From Clostridiales bacterium Firm_18 (GTDB lineage Bacteria; Bacillota; Clostridia; Monoglobales; Firm-18): DNA of 64,000 bases. The stretch spans positions 86,913 through 150,912 of the forward strand of contig LVAX01000072.1 of NCBI GenBank assembly GCA_001604215.1, read 5' to 3'. Both the position numbers and the translations under genes were made by a program. Of this stretch, positions 1 through 7,476 are shown piece after piece; position 1 is the first letter of the stretch, and every line of letters starts with the position of its first letter. Under the pieces are notes generated by a model. The model did not search any database. It was not told where the DNA came from and worked only from the letters and a program-made list of their open reading frames with translations.

Positions 1-1203
1 GTTTTCGGTTACTATATCGAGGTTTCAAAATCAAATATACCCTCAGTACCGGATAATTATACCCGCAAGCAAACGCTTGCAAACTGCGAACGGTACATAA
101 CAGGCGAGTTAAAAGAAATAGAAAACAGCATTCTCGGTGCCGAGGAGAGAATCTGCCGGCTTGAATATTCAATATTTTGCGATGTAAAGGAAAAGGTTGC
201 CGCGGCTTATGAAAGAATTTTAACAACGGCAAAGGCAATTGCTTCTCTTGATACCTTATGCAGCTTTGCGCACGTTTCGGTTAAAAATAATTATTGTTTG
301 CCGGTTGTTGATATGGGCGACAAGATAATTATAAAAGAAGGCCGTCATCCTGTTGTTGAGAAAATGCTTAAAGGCCAGCTTTTCGTGCCAAACGACACCG
401 AGCTTGACAAGAAAAACAGGTTTGCGATTATTACCGGCCCGAACATGGCGGGGAAATCCACATATATGCGTCAGGTTGCGCTGATTGTTCTTATGGCGCA
501 AATCGGCTGTTTTGTTCCTGCAACATCGGCACACATAGGTATTGTTGACAAAATTTTTACAAGAGTAGGAGCAAGCGACGACCTTTCGTCAGGCCAAAGC
601 ACTTTCATGGTTGAAATGAGCGAGGTGGCAAACATATTAAACAACGCCACCCAAAAAAGTCTTTTGATACTTGACGAAATAGGAAGAGGAACAAGCACTT
701 ACGACGGGCTCAGCATTGCGTGGGCGGTTGTTGAGTATATTGCGGATATGAAAAAATTAGGCGCAAAAACGCTGTTTGCCACCCATTACCACGAACTCAC
801 CGAGCTTGAAGAAAAGCTCGACGGGGTAAAGAACTATTGCATTGCGGTAAAAAAACGGGGTGACGACATTACTTTTTTAAGAAAAATAATACGCGGAGGG
901 GCTGACGACAGCTATGGCATAGAGGTTGCCAAGCTTGCCGGAGTAAAAAACGAGGTAATTAAAAGGGCAAAGGAAATTGTAGACTCCCTTGAAAATACCA
1001 ATATAAACAAAACCGATATTGTAAGCATGAAACAAAGAAAGCCCGAAGCTAAAAAGACGGAAAATGACAATCAGATAGGTTTATTCGGCATTGATGCAAT
1101 TGAAATTATAGACAAGCTGAAAAATATCGACCCGAATACCCTGACACCTATTGAAGCATTGAATTTGTTATATAATTTAAAGTTAAAGGCGGATAAAATC
1201 TGA
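1..1203 (+). CDS. mutS: DNA mismatch repair protein MutS, C-terminal part (5' end outside window)
   Basis: The open frame enters from the left edge, so the mismatch-recognition N-terminus is missing. The visible part covers the end of the lever/clamp region and the whole ABC-type ATPase domain. The Walker A motif GPNMAGKSTYMRQ, the Walker B motif LLILDEIGRGTSTYDG and the helix-turn-helix dimerisation tail at the C-terminus are all visible. MutS binds mispaired bases and recruits MutL in an ATP-dependent way. It lies 51 bases upstream of mutL on the same strand, the usual mutSL arrangement. Confidence 0.97.
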   Translation, partial: VFGYYIEVSKSNIPSVPDNYTRKQTLANCERYITGELKEIENSILGAEERICRLEYSIFCDVKEKVAAAYERILTTAKAIASLDTLCSFAHVSVKNNYCLPVVDMGDKIIIKEGRHPVVEKMLKGQLFVPNDTELDKKNRFAIITGPNMAGKSTYMRQVALIVLMAQIGCFVPATSAHIGIVDKIFTRVGASDDLSSGQSTFMVEMSEVANILNNATQKSLLILDEIGRGTSTYDGLSIAWAVVEYIADMKKLGAKTLFATHYHELTELEEKLDGVKNYCIAVKKRGDDITFLRKIIRGGADDSYGIEVAKLAGVKNEVIKRAKEIVDSLENTNINKTDIVSMKQRKPEAKKTENDNQIGLFGIDAIEIIDKLKNIDPNTLTPIEALNLLYNLKLKADKI

Positions 1204-1254
1204 ATGGATTTTAAAGCCGGAACAACTTAAAAAAGGCGGAAACGGAGATTAACT

Positions 1255-2988
1255 ATGGATAAAATACAAATACTTTCTCCTGAAATTTCAAATAAAATTG
1301 CTGCCGGAGAGGTTGTTGAAAATGCCGCGTCCGTTGTTAAGGAGCTTGTGGAAAATGCCATCGATGCAGGCGCAAGCTCAATAGTAACCGAAATAAAAAA
1401 GGGCGGTATGAGTTATATACGCGTTACCGATAACGGCTGCGGAATGTCTGGGGATGATGCGAGACGTGCTTTTTTGCGTCATGCGACAAGTAAAATCCGC
1501 GGCGAATCCGACCTTGAGAGAATTCAAACCCTTGGATTTCGCGGCGAAGCTCTTGCAAGCATAGCTGCCGTATCAAAAGTGGAATTATTAACAAAGGCCG
1601 CCGGCCAAGAGGGCATTATGCTTGAGCTTGAAGCTGGCGGGAAAGTAAGCGAGCAGCCTGCGGGATGCCCGGAAGGAACAACAATTGTAGTTAAGGATTT
1701 GTTTTACAATACCCCTGCAAGAATGAAGTTTTTAAAATCGGATAAAACGGAAACAGGGTATGTTACCGATATAATTGAGCGCCTTATACTAAGCAGGCCG
1801 GATATTTCCGTATTATATATAGTTGACGGGAAAGAAAGGCTTTTCAGCTCGGGTGACGGACAGCTTCGCTCGTGTGTGTATGCCGTTTACGGCCGCGACT
1901 ATGCCAAGGGCTCGCTTGATGTATCAAGAAACGAAAACGGCGTCAAAGTCTCGGGGCTTGTCGGAAGGGCGGAAATATCAAGAGGCAACAGAAACTTCCA
2001 AAGCTTTTTTTTAAACGGAAGATATATAAAAAACAAATCCCTTACTTATGCGCTGGAGTCGGCATACAACAATATGTTAATGACCGGAAAATTTCCGTTT
2101 TTTGCCGTTCATTTGGAAATCCCCCCTGAGATGGTTGATATAAATGTACATCCTAAAAAACAAGAAGTTAAATTTTCCGACGAGCGCATGGTAGGCAATG
2201 AAATTTATTGGGCGGTTAAAAACTCTTTGCTTCAGTGTGCCGAGGAAATTAAAAAGACCTTTGTACCCAAAACATCGTTTGAATATAAGCCAACGCCCGC
2301 TTTGTCCGAGCCGGTACGGCAGCTCGAATTGAAATCGGACAATGTAAGTTGGTTGAATCAAGGCAAAGATGCTGATGATATAAACAATAAAACGGATGAT
2401 ATACCAGAAAGCAAGGCCGCCTATAAAATTGTCGGGCAGCTTTTTGATACATACATAGTTATACAGTGTGGCGAAAAAATAATATTGATCGACCAACATG
2501 CCGCTCATGAAAGAATGATTTTCGAGCGTATAAAAAAGCTCTACAAGCAGAAAAAAACAATAGGACAGGTATTGCTGTCGCCGGCTGCGGTTGTCCTTTC
2601 ACCCAAGGAATATGCCTGCTTGTTTGATAACATCAAAATTTTTCACGATTTCGGTTTTGAAATAGAAGAATTTGGCAATAATTCAATATTAGTAAGGCAA
2701 GCACCTTTTACGATGGACAATGAAGAATTAAAATCAGTGATTACGGAATTTATAGAAATGATGGATTCGTCAGGCGATTTTTTATCAAAGCATGAGGAAA
2801 AAATGCTTGAAATGATTGCCTGCAAGGCTGCCGTAAAAGGAGGCAGCATGATGCATGGCGCGGAAATTGAAGCATTGATAGAGGATATATTAAAATCAAA
2901 CCCGGTAAGCACATGCCCCCACGGGCGCCCGATTGCAATAACAATAACCAGATACGAGCTTGAAAAAATGTTTAAAAGAATAGTATAG
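1255..2988 (+). CDS. mutL: DNA mismatch repair protein MutL
   Basis: 577 residues, a GHKL ATPase acting downstream of MutS. The N-terminal motifs are clear: KIAAGEVV, the ATP-binding DNGCGM, and LGFRGEAL. The C-terminal dimerisation domain carries DQHAAHERMIFERI, the E-rich metal-binding helix of endonuclease-competent MutL proteins in Firmicutes, and ends with a CPHGRP motif that also contributes to the metal site. The ATG at 1255 is preceded by a GGAGA sequence. The gene sits between mutS and miaA in one transcription direction. Confidence 0.97.
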   Translation: MDKIQILSPEISNKIAAGEVVENAASVVKELVENAIDAGASSIVTEIKKGGMSYIRVTDNGCGMSGDDARRAFLRHATSKIRGESDLERIQTLGFRGEALASIAAVSKVELLTKAAGQEGIMLELEAGGKVSEQPAGCPEGTTIVVKDLFYNTPARMKFLKSDKTETGYVTDIIERLILSRPDISVLYIVDGKERLFSSGDGQLRSCVYAVYGRDYAKGSLDVSRNENGVKVSGLVGRAEISRGNRNFQSFFLNGRYIKNKSLTYALESAYNNMLMTGKFPFFAVHLEIPPEMVDINVHPKKQEVKFSDERMVGNEIYWAVKNSLLQCAEEIKKTFVPKTSFEYKPTPALSEPVRQLELKSDNVSWLNQGKDADDINNKTDDIPESKAAYKIVGQLFDTYIVIQCGEKIILIDQHAAHERMIFERIKKLYKQKKTIGQVLLSPAAVVLSPKEYACLFDNIKIFHDFGFEIEEFGNNSILVRQAPFTMDNEELKSVITEFIEMMDSSGDFLSKHEEKMLEMIACKAAVKGGSMMHGAEIEALIEDILKSNPVSTCPHGRPIAITITRYELEKMFKRIV

Positions 2989-3005
2989 AACCGGAAGTGA
3001 GCAGG

Positions 3006-3878
3006 ATGAAAAAACCTCTTATTGTGATAGCAGGACCTACCGCATCCGGCAAAACCGCAATGTCGATAGAATTTGCTAAAAAAAACAACGGTGAAATCGT
3101 TAATGCCGATTCGATGCAGGTATATAAATATATGGATATAGGCACCGCAAAGCCGACAATGGAAGAAAGACAGGGCATACCACATTATTTAATGGATGAA
3201 ATTGAACCTACCGTTCAATATTCCGTAGCCCAATACTGCAATGATGCACGCAAATATATCTCGCAAATTCACCAAAAAGGCAAAGTGCCCATATTGGTTG
3301 GCGGAACCGGCCTTTATATCGATTCGGTTGTGTACAATATCCGGTTTGCCGAGGGCGGTGCGGATGAGGCGTTCAGAAAAGAGCTTGAGCAGTTGGCGGC
3401 TGATAAAGGGAATAATTATATTTATGAAATGCTGGAAAAAATTGATCCGCAAAGTGCACAAAGGATACATCCATCCGACCGGAAGCGGGTTATACGCGCA
3501 CTGGAGATTTATCATGTAACGGGAAAGACGATAACAGAGCAGAATAAAAATTCGAGACGGCAATCCGCCGTTTACGATACAGAAATATATGCTATTGATA
3601 TTGAAAGGGAAGAGCTTTACAGGCGCATAAACGAGCGTGTCGATAAAATGTTTGAAGCAGGGCTTATTGATGAAGTGAAGCATCTTATGGATATGGGGGT
3701 AAATAAAAGTATGACATCAGTTCAGGGCATAGGCTATAAGGAAGTAATCGACTACTTAAACGGTGAGTATACTTTGGAGGAAACAAAAAATTTAATTAAA
3801 CAAAGTACGCGCAGGTATGCTAAAAGGCAACTCACATGGTTTAGAAAAAATGCAGATATTATTTGGATAAGGAGGTAA
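3006..3878 (+). CDS. miaA: tRNA dimethylallyltransferase MiaA
   Basis: MiaA transfers a dimethylallyl group to N6 of A37 in tRNAs reading UNN codons. The P-loop GPTASGKTAMS lies at the N-terminus, followed by DSMQVY and GGTGLYI, all typical of the family, and the length of about 290 residues is standard. An in-frame GTG exists at 2997, but ATG 3006 is preferred because it follows a GGAAGTGAG sequence at a workable distance and starts directly at the family N-terminus. The gene begins 17 bases after mutL. Confidence 0.96.
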   Translation: MKKPLIVIAGPTASGKTAMSIEFAKKNNGEIVNADSMQVYKYMDIGTAKPTMEERQGIPHYLMDEIEPTVQYSVAQYCNDARKYISQIHQKGKVPILVGGTGLYIDSVVYNIRFAEGGADEAFRKELEQLAADKGNNYIYEMLEKIDPQSAQRIHPSDRKRVIRALEIYHVTGKTITEQNKNSRRQSAVYDTEIYAIDIEREELYRRINERVDKMFEAGLIDEVKHLMDMGVNKSMTSVQGIGYKEVIDYLNGEYTLEETKNLIKQSTRRYAKRQLTWFRKNADIIWIRR

Positions 3879-3884
3879 GAGTAA

Positions 3885-4121
3885 GTGCCGAAAAATGTTA
3901 TCAACCTGCAGGAAGTATTTCTTAATCAGGCAAGAAAGGATAAAATAATTGTAACTGTTTTCCTTACAAACGGTTTCCAATTCAAAGGTATAGTCAAGGG
4001 ATTTGACAATTTCACCGTTGTTCTCGAATGCGACGGGAAGCAGCATTTAGTATATAAACATGCGATATCTACCGTTATTCCTTCAAAAGCGATTGTTTTT
4101 TTAAACAACGATAAGGAATAA
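3885..4121 (+). CDS. hfq: RNA-binding protein Hfq
   Basis: 78 residues with the Sm1 segment ([30 protein letters not shown]) and the Sm2 segment YKHAISTV that define Hfq. The protein forms a hexameric ring that binds A/U-rich RNA. The start is GTG at 3885, supported by a strong AAGGAGGTAAG sequence just upstream. It lies 6 bases after miaA, the common miaA-hfq pairing. Confidence 0.97.
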   Translation: MPKNVINLQEVFLNQARKDKIIVTVFLTNGFQFKGIVKGFDNFTVVLECDGKQHLVYKHAISTVIPSKAIVFLNNDKE

Positions 4122-4135
4122 GGGGGATATTTAAA

Positions 4136-5398
4136 ATGGCGCTGCAAAAAGTAAATGTGAAAAAGGAAAAAAGGAAGAAAAAAAATTATCTTCTTCGCAT
4201 AACGGCATTTATTTTGCTTGGCTTTTGCGCATACGGTCTTGTTTTGCTCGCTAAAGACCCCGTAATTACCGAAACGGTTCGCTACGGAACGATGGAGGAT
4301 AAAATAAACTGTGACGGCTTTATCATAAGAGACGAATATGTTATAAACTCGCCTTTTGACGGAACGCTCAGCTGCGCGGCAAGCGAAGGCGAGAGAGTTA
4401 ATAAAAATACGAAAATTGCAACTGTTTTTGAAGGCAAGGTTGATGAAAGCGTTCAAAGCAAAATTGCAAGTATAAACCAGCGTTTGTCCCGGCTTCAGCG
4501 TGAAGAAGCAAGCGGTAACCTTATGATAGGTGATATTATTCAGATTGATTCGGTAATTGCAAAAACTATAGAAGAAATTACGGACACTGCATATAGCGGG
4601 GATTTGAGGAAAATTACCGCGATAGAAAATGATTTGTGCAGGGTTATAAGGCAGCGGATTAGTGAAAAGGGTGAAGAGGTTCCGAGCGTCAGCAAAACGG
4701 ATGAGCTTTTGGCTGAGAAAAAAAGGTTGGAAGGGCTTTTAGGCGAAGGGAAAAAGGATTTGTATGCTCCCGTATCGGGGGTGTTCAGCTCGGTAATTGA
4801 CGGGCTTGAAGGTTATTTTAATTTGTCCGGCCGGATTGGGATTACTCCGGATGTGCTGGATGCGGCAAAAAATATAAAACCTCCGAAAAACAAAAATGCA
4901 GCGGCGGGGGAAGGTGTTGTAAAAATTGTTGACAATTATGAATGGTTTTTTGCCGCGGCTGTGGATTCCAGATGGGTGGAGGATTTAAAGCCGGGGTCGT
5001 ATGTTATGCTGCGTTTCCCCGATATATCGGACAAAACACTTGACGCCAATATAGACTGCATATCTGAGGAAAAGGACGGAAGGGTAACCGTAGTAATATC
5101 ATGCATGCAGTTCGTAGAAGGAATTTATTCGGCGAGAAATGTAAATGCCGATATTATAAGAAAAAGCTACAGCGGATTTAAAATACCGCTTAGTGCGATA
5201 AGAGTTCGGGAGGACGGAACAAGCGGTGTTTACATAGTAAAAGACTCGGTTGCCGAGTTCAGGAATATCCAGGTATTGCATCAATCGGATAATTATGCCA
5301 TTGCAAAAGAGGATAATAAATTAGAAAACGGACTGCTGCTTTATGACGAGGTTGTAATTTCCGGAAGCGATATAAAGGATGGTAAGATTATACGATGA
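4136..5398 (+). CDS. HlyD-like membrane-anchored protein
   Basis: 420 residues with a short basic N-terminus, one transmembrane helix (about residues 21-41) and a long extracytoplasmic part. It resembles HlyD/membrane-fusion adaptors: a lipoyl-like half (DGTLSCAASEGERV), a helical hairpin, then a second half (YAPVSGVFSSVIDGLEG). No exporter partner is adjacent. In Clostridia this family is often found next to yggS and sepF, which suggests a role at the cell envelope or division site; that role is inference. Its stop overlaps the yggS start in an ATGA. Confidence 0.75.
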   Translation: MALQKVNVKKEKRKKKNYLLRITAFILLGFCAYGLVLLAKDPVITETVRYGTMEDKINCDGFIIRDEYVINSPFDGTLSCAASEGERVNKNTKIATVFEGKVDESVQSKIASINQRLSRLQREEASGNLMIGDIIQIDSVIAKTIEEITDTAYSGDLRKITAIENDLCRVIRQRISEKGEEVPSVSKTDELLAEKKRLEGLLGEGKKDLYAPVSGVFSSVIDGLEGYFNLSGRIGITPDVLDAAKNIKPPKNKNAAAGEGVVKIVDNYEWFFAAAVDSRWVEDLKPGSYVMLRFPDISDKTLDANIDCISEEKDGRVTVVISCMQFVEGIYSARNVNADIIRKSYSGFKIPLSAIRVREDGTSGVYIVKDSVAEFRNIQVLHQSDNYAIAKEDNKLENGLLLYDEVVISGSDIKDGKIIR

Positions 5399-6078
5399 AT
5401 ATAGCCGATAATATAAAAATAATCAACGAAAAAATTGAGAGAGCCGCAATGCGAAGCGGGCGGACCGCAAAAGACATCACCTTGATTGCGGTAAGCAAGA
5501 CGGTTGATATTGACAGTATGCGCCTGGCTGCCCGGTGCGGTATTGACAATTTCGGGGAGAACAGGGTGCAGGAGCTTGTTTCAAAGTATCCGCTTATGGA
5601 AAATGTAAATTGGCACCTTATAGGGCATCTTCAGACAAATAAGGTAAAATACATAGCAGACAAGGTTTCGCTGATTCACTCGGTGGACAGTTTAAAAGTG
5701 GCAAAAGAAATAGATTTGCGTGCAAAAAGCAAAAATAAGTGTCAGGACATTCTTGTGGAAGTAAATATATCAGGCGAGCCGACAAAATTCGGGGTCGGGA
5801 AAGAAGACCTGACGGGGCTTATTGAAGAGCTCCAAAGCCTTGAAAACATAAGGGTTTGTGGGCTTATGACCATTGCGCCTTTTGGTGCGGACAAGGATGA
5901 GCTGAAAAAATTGTTTGAAAATTGTAATAATTTATTTATTGACATTAGGGGGAAAAAATACCATAATGTATTTATGAGTATTTTATCTATGGGCATGACG
6001 AACGATTTTGAAACAGCAATCGAATGCGGTGCTAACATGATAAGAATTGGTACCGGAATTTTCGGTAACAGAAAATAA
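5395..6078 (+). CDS. yggS: PLP homeostasis protein YggS/YlmE
   Basis: 227 residues, the single-domain alanine-racemase-like barrel that binds pyridoxal phosphate and buffers its level. The PLP lysine is in IAVSKTVD near residue 32. Other family motifs are FGENRVQE, WHLIGHLQTNK, LVEVNISGE and SMGMTNDF...AIECGANMIRIGT. The ATG overlaps the stop of the previous gene, so translation is probably coupled. It heads the conserved yggS-sepF-yggT-divIVA cluster. Confidence 0.96.
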   Translation: MNIADNIKIINEKIERAAMRSGRTAKDITLIAVSKTVDIDSMRLAARCGIDNFGENRVQELVSKYPLMENVNWHLIGHLQTNKVKYIADKVSLIHSVDSLKVAKEIDLRAKSKNKCQDILVEVNISGEPTKFGVGKEDLTGLIEELQSLENIRVCGLMTIAPFGADKDELKKLFENCNNLFIDIRGKKYHNVFMSILSMGMTNDFETAIECGANMIRIGTGIFGNRK

Positions 6079-6099
6079 AAATATACAGGGGGTTGTAGA

Positions 6100-6522
6100 A
6101 TGAGTTTTTTAAGCAGAATAAAAAGCTTTGTCGGTTTTGAACCCGACCTTGACGAACAGGATTTTATGGACGAGCCTATTGAGGATGACGGAGAGTTTAC
6201 CGTAAAAAAAGGAAAAGTGGTTAACATACATACCACTACCCGGTTAAAGGTTGTTGTTGTTTCGCCCGAAACATTTGAAGAGGCAAGAGATATTGCAGAC
6301 CACCTTAAATCAAAAAAGCCTGTTGTTATAAATCTTGAGGGCGTTGAAAGGGAAATTGCGCGAAGGATAATTGATTTTTTGAGCGGTGCCGTATTCTCAC
6401 TGGACGGAAATATTCAGAAAATTTCGAGCGGAATTTTTTTAATAGCTCCGTATAATGTGGGGATTATGAGTGATTTTAAAGACGAACTGCGAAACAAAGG
6501 AGTATTTCCGTGGAGCTACTGA
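6100..6522 (+). CDS. sepF: Cell division protein SepF
   Basis: 140 residues. The N-terminal amphipathic membrane-targeting helix (MSFLSRIKSFVGF) is followed by an acidic linker and the SepF core (VVVVSPETFEEARDIADHL, VVINLEGVEREIARRIIDFLSG). SepF bundles FtsZ and tethers it to the membrane. The start follows GGGGGTTG. Position between yggS and yggT is canonical for Firmicutes. Confidence 0.95.
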   Translation: MSFLSRIKSFVGFEPDLDEQDFMDEPIEDDGEFTVKKGKVVNIHTTTRLKVVVVSPETFEEARDIADHLKSKKPVVINLEGVEREIARRIIDFLSGAVFSLDGNIQKISSGIFLIAPYNVGIMSDFKDELRNKGVFPWSY

Positions 6523-6547
6523 TAGTGTAAAGGAAAAGGGGAATACA

Positions 6548-6811
6548 ATGGTAAGATATATACTTATTCGTTTGCTGGATTTAGCGGAGCTTTTAATACT
6601 TATACGCGTGATAATATCATGGCTTCCGATTGGGCATAATAGGTTTGCGGAGATACTTTACATGATGACCGAGCCGGTTCTTGCGCCAATCAGGAGGCTT
6701 CTTGACGGGGCGATGGGCAGCAGGAGGATAATGTTTGATTTTTCTCCGATAATAGCCTTCCTGCTTATCGGGCTTATTAAAAACCTTATTGCAAGCTCCG
6801 TGTATATTTAA
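6548..6811 (+). CDS. yggT: YggT family membrane protein
   Basis: 87 residues with two hydrophobic helices flanking the family signature (IISWLP near the first, EPVLAPIRRLL between them, FSPIIAFLLI in the second). An upstream in-frame ATG at 6470 lies inside sepF; ATG 6548 is chosen because it follows AAAAGGGG and gives the family-length protein. Proteins of this family sit in the division cluster and affect membrane or nucleoid organisation, though the exact activity is not known. Confidence 0.92.
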   Translation: MVRYILIRLLDLAELLILIRVIISWLPIGHNRFAEILYMMTEPVLAPIRRLLDGAMGSRRIMFDFSPIIAFLLIGLIKNLIASSVYI

Positions 6812-6826
6812 TAAGGGGGTAAAAAA

Positions 6827-7462
6827 ATGATAACACCGCTGGATATACAAAACAAAACTTTTAAAAAGGAGTTCCGCGGTTACAGTATGCGGGAGGTTGA
6901 CGAGTTTTTAAATGCCATAATAGACAGTTATGAGCAGCTATATCGTGAAAGCATAGAAGCGCGCGATAAGATAACTTCAATGCAGGAAACCATTAATCAT
7001 TACAAGGCCCTTGAAGAAACTCTCAAAAATACACTTGTCGTTGCGCAGGAAACAGGGGAAAAGCTGCAGGCCCAAGCAAGGGAAAAGGCAGAGATAATAA
7101 TTAGCGAAGCTCAAATGAATTCAAAAAAAATAATCTCGGATGCAAATGAAGAGGTTAAAAAAATTTCATACAAGTTTGGTGAGCTAAAACGAAGCATAGA
7201 TGTTTACAGGGCGCGAATGACAGCCCTTTTGAATTCACAGCTTGACCTTTTAAACAACGTTGCGGCATCGGACAAAACATTGACCGAGCTTGTGGGTGTG
7301 GAGGAAGCCTTGCAGGAAATATCAAAGCATGAAGAAACGTCCCGGCCGGAAAATTCGAACGCGGAGGATTTTCAAGACACCGCAATATATAGAACCGATG
7401 AATTCAAAAATCCCGAAACGGATTCAAAGGAAACAGAGTCGGTCGCAGCAGAAGAATCTTAA
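6827..7462 (+). CDS. divIVA: DivIVA domain protein
   Basis: 211 residues. The N-terminal DivIVA lipid-binding motif is clear (TPLDIQNKTFKKEFRGY, then VDEFLNAIIDSYEQLYRE), followed by a long coiled coil to about residue 150 and an acidic low-complexity tail. DivIVA recognises negatively curved membrane at poles and septa and recruits partners. The ATG follows AAGGGGGT. Confidence 0.95.
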   Translation: MITPLDIQNKTFKKEFRGYSMREVDEFLNAIIDSYEQLYRESIEARDKITSMQETINHYKALEETLKNTLVVAQETGEKLQAQAREKAEIIISEAQMNSKKIISDANEEVKKISYKFGELKRSIDVYRARMTALLNSQLDLLNNVAASDKTLTELVGVEEALQEISKHEETSRPENSNAEDFQDTAIYRTDEFKNPETDSKETESVAAEES

Positions 7463-7476
7463 AGGAGTTGATACCC

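Noticed and set aside
2077..2508. 143-codon minus-strand ORF inside mutL
   Set aside because: Antisense shadow of mutL; the composition is aromatic-rich as expected from reverse-complemented coding sequence.
7463..7476. T-box riboswitch before ileS
   Set aside because: Only 14 bases separate divIVA and ileS and no T-box motif is seen in the flank.
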